Positions 28,072 to 36,169 of a DNA stretch of 64,000 bases are shown here, piece after piece. The stretch covers positions 62,001 through 126,000 of the forward strand of contig JAUNGC010000004.1 in NCBI GenBank assembly GCA_030524745.1, in the 5' to 3' direction. The first letter of the stretch is position 1. Every line of letters starts with the position of its first letter. The position numbers and the translations under genes were made by a program. Source of the stretch: Eubacteriales bacterium (GTDB lineage: Bacteria; Bacillota; Clostridia; Lachnospirales; Lachnospiraceae). Under the pieces are notes generated by a model, which saw nothing but the letters and a program-made list of their open reading frames with translations, ran no database searches and had not been told where the DNA came from.

Positions 28072-29038
28072 CAGAATGCTTAAGGCAGCTTTTGCGGTGA
28101 TTCTGCTCACGGGCTGTCTGATAGCGGGCGCGGCCGGCATGGGAAGCATGAAGGTGCAGGAAGCCTATGAGATTGCGGTCATTGCCAAGTCCACGGAATC
28201 TGCATTCTGGAAAACCGTATTTGCCGGGGCGAATGCGGCGGGAACGGAATACAATGTGAAGCTGACGGTACAGGGACCGGATACGGAAGAGGATTACGAA
28301 GCGCAGAATGACATGATCCGTCAGGCGGTGGAAAGCGGCGCGGACGCCATCGTTTTTTCCGCTGTGGATTTTAACGCGAATGCGTCCGCCGTTGACGAGG
28401 CGGTGCAAAACGGGGTGGAAGTGGTCGTGATCGACAGCGATGTAAACAGCGACGCGGTAAGCTGCAGAATCAGCACGGACAACTATGCTGCGGGCAGAAT
28501 GGCGGGGGAGGCCGCTTTATCCTGCGCGGAGGAGACGTTGTATGTGGGAATCGTTAATTTCGATGAAAAAACCGCAAACGGACAGCAGAGAGAACTGGGA
28601 TTTCGGGAAGTGGTGGAGCAGGATCCCAGGGTGAAATTCATAGAAACGATCAACGTGCTTTCCACGACGGAAGATGCGCGCCGGGGAATGATACAGCTTT
28701 TGGAAGAGCATCCGGAAATCAATGTGGTGGCGACCTTCAACGAGTGGACGAGCCTGGGGGTGGGCTGGGCGATCCGGGATCTGGATTTAAAGGAACAGAC
28801 GACCGTGGTGGCTTTTGATTCCAACGTAGTCAGCGTCGGCATGCTGGAAACGGGAGAGGTGGATGCTCTTATTGTACAGAATCCTTATGCGATGGGATAT
28901 CTCGGCATAGAGACCGCCTATCAACTGCTGTCCGGTAAGAAGCCGGGGAATGCGAGAGTGGATACGGAAACAACGCTGGTTACCCGGGAAAATATGTTTT
29001 CAGAGGACTGCCAGAAAATTCTTTTTACATTCGATTGA
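28061..29038 (+). CDS. Sugar-binding lipoprotein, probable sensor partner
   Basis: The 325-residue protein belongs to the periplasmic-binding-protein (LacI-like sugar) family. The signal peptide ends in a lipobox, ILLTGC (Cys19). The binding fold shows AIVAKSTESAFW-like N-lobe sequence, DAIVFSAVDFNANA and the hinge ATFNEWTSLGVG. It differs from the MglB-like gene that follows and has no calcium loop. Its start lies inside the kinase gene, so it is made with the kinase and regulator rather than with the transporter. I infer a sensory role like that of other kinase-linked binding proteins. The ligand is unknown. Confidence 0.85.
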   Translation: MKHSRMLKAAFAVILLTGCLIAGAAGMGSMKVQEAYEIAVIAKSTESAFWKTVFAGANAAGTEYNVKLTVQGPDTEEDYEAQNDMIRQAVESGADAIVFSAVDFNANASAVDEAVQNGVEVVVIDSDVNSDAVSCRISTDNYAAGRMAGEAALSCAEETLYVGIVNFDEKTANGQQRELGFREVVEQDPRVKFIETINVLSTTEDARRGMIQLLEEHPEINVVATFNEWTSLGVGWAIRDLDLKEQTTVVAFDSNVVSVGMLETGEVDALIVQNPYAMGYLGIETAYQLLSGKKPGNARVDTETTLVTRENMFSEDCQKILFTFD

Positions 29039-29076
29039 ACGGCGTGGCTAAACAGAGTGGACAAGAAAAAAAGCGG

Positions 29077-29192
29077 ATTTTGTGCAAAATAACGCGTATG
29101 GTGTAGAAATCAACTATTTTGGGTAAAAAAACCTCATAACTTGTGCACAAAGGGAAGAAGGATTTCAGGGAAAATTATTGAAAATTGTACAA
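29077..29192 (+). promoter_or_regulatory. Three palindromes upstream of the mgl promoter
   Basis: ATTTTGTGCAAAAT (29077-29090), TTGTGCACAA (29141-29150) and TTGTACAA (29185-29192) are related palindromes with a TTGT..ACAA-like core. Their centres are about 62 and 43 bases apart, upstream of a sigma-A promoter. They could be activator or repressor sites for the mgl operon. The 302-base gap 29039-29340 holds these, the promoter and the leader, and no gene. Confidence 0.45.
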
Positions 29193-29210
29193 CGATTGTG
29201 GAAAAATATA

Positions 29211-29239
29211 TTTACATTTTTGATCATAACCGATATACT
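29211..29239 (+). promoter_or_regulatory. Sigma-A promoter of mglB
   Basis: TTTACA and TATACT are separated by 17 bases, about 100 bases before the mglB start. The match is strong for a catabolic operon. Confidence 0.8.
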
Positions 29240-29340
29240 TGTCTTGTGAAGCGGAAAGAAATGGAAACTTCACAGGACTTTTTTATTATAGCAGCGGTTA
29301 CGCAAAGCGTGTCCGCATTTTGCAAGGAGGGCAAAGTATT

Positions 29341-30537
29341 ATGAAAAAGAAAGTTTTGGCACTGATGATGGCAGCGGCTATGGTGGTCGGCATGACAGCG
29401 TGCGGCAGCGACGCGCCTGCAGCGGCGGATCCTGCTCCGGCAGAGACCACACAGGATGCGGAAGACCAGGCGGCTGACGAAGCGGAATCCGTAGCGGATG
29501 CAGTTGTGGATGCGGCGGATGCGGTTGATCTGAATGTGGGCGTTTTCTATTATACCTACAGTGATACATACATCACAAGCGTTCGTACCGCGCTGGATGC
29601 GGAACTGACCGCAGCAGGAATCACATTCCAGAATTATGACGGCAATTCCAATCAGACCACACAGAACGAACAGATTGACACCGCGATTGTACAGGGATGC
29701 AATCTGCTGGTAGTGAACATCGTAACATCCGGTTCCGTGGACGCTTCTCAGGCGATCGTGGACAAAGCCAGCGCAGCGGACATTCCGGTGATCTTCTTCA
29801 ACAGAGCCGTTGAGACAGACGATGATGAAGGCACTGTTCTGGGCAGCTATGATAAGTGCGCTTTCGTAGGAACAGACGCTCCGGAAGCGGGCCATATGCA
29901 GGGCCAGTTGATCGGCGAATATCTGTTGGAAAACTATGATGCGATCGACTTAAACGGCGACGGCGTGATCAGCTATGCGATGATGATGGGCCAGTTGGGT
30001 AACGTAGAAGCGATTTATCGTACTCAGTATTCCGTAGAAGATGCAAACGCAATTCTGGAAGAGGCAGGCAAGCCCGCATTGGAATATTTCGACGCTTCCA
30101 ATTCTGATTGCTATCAGGTAGACCAGGATGGTAACTGGAGCGCAACCGCTGCAAACAACTATATGGTAACAAACCTGGCGCAGTACAGCGAAGAAAACGG
30201 CAACATGATCGAAATCGTGATCTGCAACAACGACGGCATGGCAGAAGGCGTTATTTCCGCTCTGAATGACAAAGGCTATAATCTGGGAACAGAAGATTGC
30301 ACCACAATCCCCGTATTCGGCGTAGACGCAACAGACGCTGCAAAACAGCTCATCGCTGACGGCAAGATGACCGGTACGATCAAACAGGATGCAGAAGGTA
30401 TGGCAAGCGGTATCGCTTACCTGGTAAAGAACGTAGGAGCAGGCAAGGAAGTTATGGCGGATACCGAGGACTTCAACATTTCTCCTAACGTAGCGAACAA
30501 GATCTATATCCCTTATGCAACTTACACAGGGGAATGA
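29341..30537 (+). CDS. mglB: Galactose/methyl-galactoside-binding lipoprotein
   Basis: This is the substrate-binding component of a sugar ABC importer. The 398-residue product has a lipoprotein signal (MKKKVLALMMAAAMVVG, lipobox MTAC, Cys21), an Ala/Asp/Glu-rich linker (about 22-60) and a type I binding fold. An EF-hand-like calcium loop, DLNGDGVISY, is a hallmark of the MglB glucose/galactose group. ATG 29341 has AAGGAGGG in front; the upstream frame extension is rejected. A terminator between mglB and mglA should give an excess of binding protein over transporter. Confidence 0.92.
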   Translation: MKKKVLALMMAAAMVVGMTACGSDAPAAADPAPAETTQDAEDQAADEAESVADAVVDAADAVDLNVGVFYYTYSDTYITSVRTALDAELTAAGITFQNYDGNSNQTTQNEQIDTAIVQGCNLLVVNIVTSGSVDASQAIVDKASAADIPVIFFNRAVETDDDEGTVLGSYDKCAFVGTDAPEAGHMQGQLIGEYLLENYDAIDLNGDGVISYAMMMGQLGNVEAIYRTQYSVEDANAILEEAGKPALEYFDASNSDCYQVDQDGNWSATAANNYMVTNLAQYSEENGNMIEIVICNNDGMAEGVISALNDKGYNLGTEDCTTIPVFGVDATDAAKQLIADGKMTGTIKQDAEGMASGIAYLVKNVGAGKEVMADTEDFNISPNVANKIYIPYATYTGE

Positions 30538-30565
30538 AGATACGTTTCATAAGTGAATAACATTC

Positions 30566-30600
30566 AAAACGGCTGCCAGCAGCGGCAGCCGTTTTCTTTA
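30566..30600 (+). terminator. Intercistronic terminator after mglB
   Basis: AAAACGGCTGCC pairs with GGCAGCCGTTTT, followed by CTTTA. It is likely a partial terminator that sets the ratio of mglB to mglAC. Confidence 0.8.
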
Positions 30601-30633
30601 TAAAACAGGAGAAGCTTCTCCTGTTTTATAAAG
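30596..30633. repeat. 38-bp perfect palindrome before mglA
   Basis: CTTTATAAAACAGGAGAAG is followed at once by its exact reverse complement. It abuts the mglB terminator. It could be a second terminator or RNA-stability hairpin, or a protein-binding palindrome. Confidence 0.8.
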
Positions 30634-30689
30634 AGAAACATAAAACGCGCAGGTTGCGTTATTTTTGCAGGAAAGGGGGACATTCATTT

Positions 30690-32189
30690 ATGGGGCAGGA
30701 AGTTTTGCTTGAAATGAAAGATATCTGTAAAGAATTTCCGGGCGTCAAAGCGTTGGATCACGTATCCCTCACAGTGAAGCGCGGAACTGTTCATGCGCTG
30801 ATGGGAGAAAACGGCGCGGGAAAATCCACCCTCATGAAGTGTCTTTTTGGTATGTACCAGAAGAACAGCGGACAGATATTTCTGGAAGGAAAGGAAGTCA
30901 ATTTCAAAAATTCCAAGGAAGCGCTGGAAAACGGCGTCGCAATGGTTCATCAGGAGTTGAATCAGGCGTTGAAAAGAAACGTCATGGACAATATCTGGCT
31001 GGGACGCTACCCGAAAAAGGGCGGCGTCATGATCGATGAGAAAAAGATGTATCAGGATACGATGGAGGTTTTTGCGGAACTGGGCATTGAAGTGGATCCC
31101 AGAAGAATTATGAGCACAATGCCCGTATCCCAGAGACAGATGGCGGAGATCGCCAAAGCGGTTTCCTTCCACTCCAAAGTGATTGTGTTTGACGAACCGA
31201 CCTCTTCACTGACAGAACAGGAAGTGGAGCACTTATTCAAGATTATTAATATGCTGCGCGACAACGGCTGCGGCATTATTTACATATCGCATAAGATGGC
31301 GGAGATTTTGCGGATTGCGGATGAGGTGACCGTCATGCGCGACGGCACCTGGGTGGCGACCCGCCCGGCAGCGGAACTGACGACGGAAGAGATCATTCGT
31401 CTGATGGTTGGCCGTGAACTCAAAAACCAGTTCCCGCCAAAGACCAATAAGCCCGGCGAGGTAGCGCTGGAAGTGGAACATCTGACGGCGCAATATTCTC
31501 TGTTAAAGGACGTTTCTTTCCAGGTCAGAAGGGGAGAAATTGTAGGACTTGCAGGTCTGGACGGCAGCGGCCGCACGGAGACGCTGGAGAATATTTTCGG
31601 CATTGCAACCCGCAAAGGCGGCACGATCCGGCTGGATGGAAAAACGGTAAGAAACAGGAATGCGCGGGAATCCATCAAAAACGGTTTCGCCATGCTGACG
31701 GAGGAACGCCGTGCAACCGGTATTTTCGGAATTTTAAATATCTGCGAGAATACGGTGATTTCCAGTCTGAAAAAGCATTTGAAGGGCGGTCTTGTGCTGA
31801 GCGACAAATCCATGGCGCAGGATACGCAGTGGGGCATAGATACGATGCGCACAAAGACGCCGGGGCAGAAGACGAAAATCCGCTCCCTATCCGGCGGCAA
31901 TCAGCAGAAAGTTATTTTAAGCAGATGGCTTCTGACGGAACCGGAAGTGCTGCTCCTGGATGAGCCGACAAGGGGCATTGACGTAGGCGCGAAATATGAG
32001 ATCTACCAGTTGATTATCGACCTTGCCAACAAGGGCAAGATCGTCATGGTGGTATCTTCGGAAATGCCTGAACTTTTGGGTATCTGCGACCGTATTCTCG
32101 TCATGTCCGGCGGACGGCTGGCCGGAGAGGTGGATGCAAGAAATACCACGCAGGAGGAGATTATGACTCTCGCTGCGAAGTATGTGTAA
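30690..32189 (+). CDS. mglA: Galactose/methyl-galactoside importer ATP-binding protein
   Basis: The 499-residue protein has two ABC domains, as in MglA/RbsA. Domain 1 (about 5-240) has an intact Walker [13 protein letters not shown], and FDEPTSSL. Domain 2 (about 250-495) has the degenerate Walker [10 protein letters not shown] typical of this group, with signature [14 protein letters not shown] and [12 protein letters not shown]. The frame starts earlier at 30654, but ATG 30690 follows AAAGGGGGA and gives [12 protein letters not shown]. mglC starts 16 bases after the stop. Confidence 0.95.
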   Translation: MGQEVLLEMKDICKEFPGVKALDHVSLTVKRGTVHALMGENGAGKSTLMKCLFGMYQKNSGQIFLEGKEVNFKNSKEALENGVAMVHQELNQALKRNVMDNIWLGRYPKKGGVMIDEKKMYQDTMEVFAELGIEVDPRRIMSTMPVSQRQMAEIAKAVSFHSKVIVFDEPTSSLTEQEVEHLFKIINMLRDNGCGIIYISHKMAEILRIADEVTVMRDGTWVATRPAAELTTEEIIRLMVGRELKNQFPPKTNKPGEVALEVEHLTAQYSLLKDVSFQVRRGEIVGLAGLDGSGRTETLENIFGIATRKGGTIRLDGKTVRNRNARESIKNGFAMLTEERRATGIFGILNICENTVISSLKKHLKGGLVLSDKSMAQDTQWGIDTMRTKTPGQKTKIRSLSGGNQQKVILSRWLLTEPEVLLLDEPTRGIDVGAKYEIYQLIIDLANKGKIVMVVSSEMPELLGICDRILVMSGGRLAGEVDARNTTQEEIMTLAAKYV

Positions 32190-32205
32190 AGGGGGTTTTG
32201 GATAT

Positions 32206-33276
32206 ATGAATGCAATCGCAAATGTAAAATCAAAATTTCAAAATTATAAAAACCTGGATTCCAAAGATAAGAAAACCTTCTGGAAAGAAACCGCGCTCAA
32301 CAATGCGCTGTATGTGCTGCTGATTCTTGCGGTCATCTATACGTTTCTGCAGAATAATAGGTTTTTGTCCATCAATTCCATTGTAAATATCGTCAGTCTG
32401 TCGGCGGCCAATCTGCCGATCGCCTGCGGTATCGCGGGATGTATTGTGCTGACGGGTACCGACCTTTCCGCCGGGCGTGTGGTTGGTCTGACCGCCTGCA
32501 TCAGCGCGTCGCTTTTACAGTCCATGACTTATGCGTCTAAGATGTTTCCGAACATGAATCCTTTGCCGATTCCGGTGGTGATTTTAGCGGTCATCGTCGT
32601 AGGTGGTATTGTTGGATGGGTCAACGGCTTTTTCGTGGCGAAGTTCCAGCTTCATCCCTTCATTGTGACGCTGGCGACGCAGTTGATCGTGAACGGCGTT
32701 TTACTGATGTACATCATGATTAACGGCAACAACGGACAGCCCCTGTCCGGTCTGGATGATTCCTTCAAGAAATTCGTAACGGGCAGCATTTTGTCCATCG
32801 GCGGCGTGGCGATTCCGAATTATGTCTGGTATGGCCTGATCGTGGTTGTTATCATGTGGTTTATCTGGAATAAAACTACATTTGGTAAAAATATGTTTGC
32901 AGTCGGTTCCAATCCGGAAGCGGCAAATGTATCCGGCGTCAATGTTATGAAAACCACTATCATGGTTCATACTCTGGCGGGAATGATGTACGGCGTAACG
33001 GGATTTATTGAATCTGCGCGTATCGGTTCCAACTCTGCAACGACCGGATTAAACTATGAGTGCGACGCGATTGCGGCCTGCGTTATCGGCGGCGTATCCT
33101 TTGTCGGAGGCACCGGTAAGATCAGCGGCGTAGTAATGGGCGTATTTTTGCTTCGTATCATCTTCGTTGCGCTGAATTTCCTTTCCATCAACATGAACAT
33201 GCAGTATGTGATCAAAGGTCTGATCATCCTGGTTGCCTGCGCGATCGATATGAGAAAGTATCTTGTGAGAAAATAA
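32206..33276 (+). CDS. mglC: Galactose/methyl-galactoside importer permease
   Basis: The 356-residue membrane protein has about 9-10 hydrophobic segments, beginning near residue 32 (NALYVLLILAVIYTFL), and the BPD_transp_2 signatures GTDLSAGRVVGL and GGVSFVGGTGKISG. The first 25 residues form a charged cytoplasmic stretch. ATG 32206 has AAAGGGGG upstream. With MglA and the lipoprotein MglB it forms the importer. The next gene begins one base after its stop. Confidence 0.95.
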   Translation: MNAIANVKSKFQNYKNLDSKDKKTFWKETALNNALYVLLILAVIYTFLQNNRFLSINSIVNIVSLSAANLPIACGIAGCIVLTGTDLSAGRVVGLTACISASLLQSMTYASKMFPNMNPLPIPVVILAVIVVGGIVGWVNGFFVAKFQLHPFIVTLATQLIVNGVLLMYIMINGNNGQPLSGLDDSFKKFVTGSILSIGGVAIPNYVWYGLIVVVIMWFIWNKTTFGKNMFAVGSNPEAANVSGVNVMKTTIMVHTLAGMMYGVTGFIESARIGSNSATTGLNYECDAIAACVIGGVSFVGGTGKISGVVMGVFLLRIIFVALNFLSINMNMQYVIKGLIILVACAIDMRKYLVRK

Positions 33277-33277
33277 T

Positions 33278-33919
33278 ATGGAAATAAAGGAAGAAAAAAA
33301 AGAGCCTCAAAAAGGAGTGCAGGATGAATCGCAAAAGGGACCGCAGGAAAATCCCATGGTGAAAAAACGCTGGTTTGGCCGGGGGATTTATGGAAGCAAG
33401 GATGTACCGATCCGCCTGCTGGACGGATTCATCGGTATTGTGATTGTGGCGATCGTCGCAATGACCGCATACTTCGCCGTAAACGGCGGCTTTTATGTGA
33501 CCTTTGACAGCCGGGGCGGCAGCGAAGTGGAGAGTCAGAAACTGCGTCACGGCAGCCTGGTGAGCGAACCGGAAACGCCCGTCAGGCCGGGCTACACCTT
33601 CGAAGGCTGGTATCTTGAGAGCAATGAGGAAGCCGGCTGGAATTTTGCCGTGGATAAAATTGAGGGGGATCTGACGTTGGTGGCGAAATGGGCGCCGGCG
33701 CAGATCATGGTGAAATTTGACCGGAACGGCGGAATTTTTGACGACGGGGAACAGCCTGATTTTAAGATGGTCACGTTTGGAGAGACCTATGGAGAATTAC
33801 CCGTTCCCTATAAAGAGGGAAGCGAGTTTCTGGGCTGGTATTACAGTGGCAGTGAGATCACGGAGAATACGCAGGTCACCATGAACGGGGAACATGTGCT
33901 CACGGCAGAATGGAATTAA
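33278..33919 (+). CDS. Membrane protein with InlB-type repeats
   Basis: The 213-residue protein has a charged cytoplasmic N-terminus (about 1-45), one membrane segment (DGFIGIVIVAIVAMTAYFAV, about 48-67) and two extracellular InlB/Listeria-Bacteroides beta-repeats (about 70-130 and 140-213). These carry the signatures FDSRGGS, GYTFEGWYL, FDRNGG and EFLGWYY. Such repeats occur in surface adhesins and carbohydrate-related proteins. The start lies one base after mglC, so it is in the sugar operon, and a terminator follows. Its role in sugar uptake is unknown. Confidence 0.8.
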   Translation: MEIKEEKKEPQKGVQDESQKGPQENPMVKKRWFGRGIYGSKDVPIRLLDGFIGIVIVAIVAMTAYFAVNGGFYVTFDSRGGSEVESQKLRHGSLVSEPETPVRPGYTFEGWYLESNEEAGWNFAVDKIEGDLTLVAKWAPAQIMVKFDRNGGIFDDGEQPDFKMVTFGETYGELPVPYKEGSEFLGWYYSGSEITENTQVTMNGEHVLTAEWN

Positions 33920-33932
33920 AAAAAGAGGAACG

Positions 33933-33972
33933 ACGGCTATCGGAGCGGATAAGACTTCGATAGCCGTTTTTT
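33933..33972 (+). terminator. Terminator of the mgl operon
   Basis: ACGGCTATCG pairs with CGATAGCCGT followed by TTTTT. It insulates spoVAB from the sugar operon. Confidence 0.9.
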
Positions 33973-34003
33973 CATGTTTAAAAAACGGAGGGAAGATGAG
34001 AAT

Positions 34004-34033
34004 GAATGATTTTCTGCTTTTTGATGCATAATG
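34004..34033 (+). promoter_or_regulatory. Sigma-G-type promoter of spoVAB-spoVAC
   Basis: GAATG and CATAATG are separated by 18 bases, close to the forespore sigma-G consensus (GHATR, 17-18 bases, CATnnTA). It lies 33 bases before the spoVAB start and just after the mgl terminator. A second CATAATG follows at 34034. Confidence 0.65.
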
Positions 34034-34066
34034 CATAATGAAAGAAAAATGCGAAGGAGACCGCAG

Positions 34067-34561
34067 ATGGTTTGGCAGCAGATAGTATTGGGAGTTGTGG
34101 GGATCAGCGCCGGAGTTCTTGTGTCGGCCGGCGTTTTCACCGTTCTTCTTGCCGTAGGTCTGGTTCCCCGTTTCGCGGGGAAAACGCACACGGCGGGAAA
34201 AGTTTTTTTATACGAAGAAATGGTGGTGCTTGGAACGCTTACCGGCGACTTTTTCAGCGTATTTGCGGATTACGGATATCTGGGAGAATGGATCCGGCAG
34301 CGGCAGATTTTAGGAGAAGCGACAGATACCGTCTGGAAAATGCTTGCAATGACGCTCGTGGCGCTTTTTGGCCTGTTTGCGGGGATCTTTGTAGGATGCC
34401 TGGCGCTGGCGATCGCGGAAATGCTGGATTCCATTCCCATTCTGACAAGAAGAATCGGATACAGACACGGGCTGGGACTCATGGTTCTGGCGATCGCGGT
34501 GGGAAAGCTGGCAGGCAGTCTGGTATACTTTGCATACCGTGTTTTTGAAGCGGCGCTGTAA
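34067..34561 (+). CDS. spoVAB: Stage V sporulation protein AB
   Basis: SpoVAB is a membrane component of the dipicolinic acid channel system. The 164-residue product has four or five hydrophobic segments, starting VWQQIVLGVVGISAGVLVSA, and the family motifs FVGCLALAIAEMLDSIPIL and RRIGYRHGL. The frame opens at 34031, but ATG 34067 has GAAGGAG seven bases upstream and matches the family N-terminus. It is separated from spoVAA by the sugar block and is followed 19 bases later by spoVAC. Confidence 0.9.
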   Translation: MVWQQIVLGVVGISAGVLVSAGVFTVLLAVGLVPRFAGKTHTAGKVFLYEEMVVLGTLTGDFFSVFADYGYLGEWIRQRQILGEATDTVWKMLAMTLVALFGLFAGIFVGCLALAIAEMLDSIPILTRRIGYRHGLGLMVLAIAVGKLAGSLVYFAYRVFEAAL

Positions 34562-34580
34562 AAGAAGGGAGTTATGAAAC

Positions 34581-35036
34581 ATGGATGAGAGGAAACAGAA
34601 GCAATATCAGGAATATGTCAAAAAGGTAACGCCCACTCACAGTCTGCCCATGCAGATGCTGCATGCGTTTATCACCGGCGGAATCATCTGTATGATCGGA
34701 CAGGGGATCTTAAACTATGCAGGCTCCATGGGACTGGATAAAGAAACGGCAGGAAGCGTCTGCTCGTTGCTGTTGGTGCTGACCTCCGTGATTCTTACCG
34801 GGTTTAATATTTATCCGAGGATCACAAAGTGGGGCGGCGCGGGCGCGCTGGTGCCGATCACCGGTTTTGCCAATTCCGTGGCGGCGCCTGCGATTGAGTT
34901 TAAAAAAGAAGGACAGGTTTTTGGCGTAGGATGCAAAATATTTACGATCGCCGGGCCGGTGATTCTGTACGGCATTTTTACAAGCTGGGTGCTGGGTGTG
35001 ATTTATTGGGCCTGGAAGATGATGATGGGGGCATAA
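34581..35036 (+). CDS. spoVAC: Stage V sporulation protein AC
   Basis: SpoVAC acts as a mechanosensitive-like membrane component in dipicolinic acid release. The 151-residue protein has the family core (LHAFITGGIICMIGQGI, LTGFNIYPRI, PITGFANSVAAPAIEFK) and about four membrane segments. The ATG follows GGGAG. The usual downstream partners spoVAD and spoVAE are not in this window; a terminator follows instead. Confidence 0.94.
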   Translation: MDERKQKQYQEYVKKVTPTHSLPMQMLHAFITGGIICMIGQGILNYAGSMGLDKETAGSVCSLLLVLTSVILTGFNIYPRITKWGGAGALVPITGFANSVAAPAIEFKKEGQVFGVGCKIFTIAGPVILYGIFTSWVLGVIYWAWKMMMGA

Positions 35037-35039
35037 AGG

Positions 35040-35069
35040 AGAGTGTGTGCGTTGGCACACTCTTTTTTT
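35040..35069 (+). terminator. Terminator after spoVAC
   Basis: GAGTGTG pairs with CACACTC followed by TTTTTTT. Confidence 0.85.
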
Positions 35070-35144
35070 GCTCAGATTAGACAAAAAAATGCGCGCGTAT
35101 CTGGGTAATATCTCACAAAAATTGTATAAAATGCACAAAAAAAC

Positions 35145-35173
35145 TTACATAAAGAAAAAAATAATGTTAAAAT
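35145..35173 (+). promoter_or_regulatory. Probable promoter for the 79-aa gene and the CarD-like gene
   Basis: TTACAT and TAAAAT are separated by 17 bases in an AT-rich stretch, about 47 bases before the first start codon. Confidence 0.55.
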
Positions 35174-35219
35174 AAGAAATGTAAAGCGGTCGAAGCTTAC
35201 AAGAAGGAGGCAGGAGGAA

Positions 35220-35459
35220 ATGAAACGAGTAAAAGCGGCGTGTATCCACCAGATTCTGCATTTCATGTTAAAGGAGGATTTCGGGCATGAATATGCGGTT
35301 AAGACGGTAAACGAAGAGGTTGCCCGCTATAAGATGCAGCTTGAACGGAGCCGGACACAGTATAAGATTCTGAAAGAAGAGAAGCAGGAAGACGGCTCTG
35401 TGATCATTGAGATCATCAAGCAGTATAACACTTCTCCGGTAGGGGATTTTCTGAAATAA
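35220..35459 (+). CDS. Conserved small basic protein, 79 residues
   Basis: The 79-residue product starts MKRVKAACIHQILHFMLK and continues with charged alpha-helix, then a beta-like end (GSVIIEIIKQYN). A strong GGAGGCAGGAGG ribosome site precedes the ATG. It lies 15 bases before the CarD-like gene and is probably cotranscribed with it. I do not recognise a function. It has no membrane segment or signal peptide. Confidence 0.75.
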   Translation: MKRVKAACIHQILHFMLKEDFGHEYAVKTVNEEVARYKMQLERSRTQYKILKEEKQEDGSVIIEIIKQYNTSPVGDFLK

Positions 35460-35474
35460 TAGGAGAGATGAGCA

Positions 35475-35984
35475 ATGTTTCAGGTGAATGATATTGTCGT
35501 ATACGGAAGACATGGCGTTTGCAGGATAACGGATATCGGTACGATTTCCATGTCCATGGCAGACCGGCACAAATTATATTACACGTTGAAGCCTATGTTT
35601 GGTCATGACGCGGTGATTTATGTTCCCGTTGATCATGAAGGAAGCGTTATGCGGCCCGTTATGACAAAAGAGGAGGCCAGGGAACTGATCAGTGAAATTC
35701 CGGATATTGAATGCGTCTGGAGTGTGAATGAACGGGAACGGGAAGCACAGTATAAAGAAGCGCTGCGTACCTGCGACGGCAGGGAACTGGTGAAGATTAT
35801 CAAGCTGCTGTATCAGAGAAAGCAGATCAGAGTACGGCAGGGAAAAAAGATGACAGCAGTGGACGAACGGTATTTTCACCAGGCGGAGGAGCGGCTTTAC
35901 GAAGAACTGGCCTATGCGCTGGACATTGCCAAGGAAACTGTCGAGACATATATTACAGATAATATAGTGGCCCTGGGGCGCTGA
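35475..35984 (+). CDS. CarD/CdnL-type transcription regulator
   Basis: CarD-like proteins bind the RNA polymerase beta subunit through an N-terminal Tudor-like domain and stabilise open promoter complexes. The 169-residue protein starts MFQVNDIVVYGRHGVCRI, the family signature for that domain (about 1-60). The helical C-terminal domain (about 70-169) includes VKIIKLLYQRK and DERYFHQAEERLYEELA. A terminator follows. It may set global promoter activity; no local target is indicated. Confidence 0.9.
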   Translation: MFQVNDIVVYGRHGVCRITDIGTISMSMADRHKLYYTLKPMFGHDAVIYVPVDHEGSVMRPVMTKEEARELISEIPDIECVWSVNEREREAQYKEALRTCDGRELVKIIKLLYQRKQIRVRQGKKMTAVDERYFHQAEERLYEELAYALDIAKETVETYITDNIVALGR

Positions 35985-36000
35985 AGAAAGAGAAGAAAAG

Positions 36001-36029
36001 AGAATCGGAGAAATCCGGTTCTTTTTTTT
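36001..36029 (+). terminator. Terminator after the CarD-like gene
   Basis: AGAATCGGA pairs with TCCGGTTCT, followed by TTTTTTT. Confidence 0.85.
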
Positions 36030-36169
36030 GCGCTCTGCCTTATCGCGCAGATTTTTCGTATCATAATTCTGCGTTCTCCCACATAGTTTATATCAGTGTA
36101 CAGGCCCTGCGGTATGCGAAGGCGAAAACGGCGGGGCGTGCGCAATATCGGGACAAGGAGTGGGAGGAA

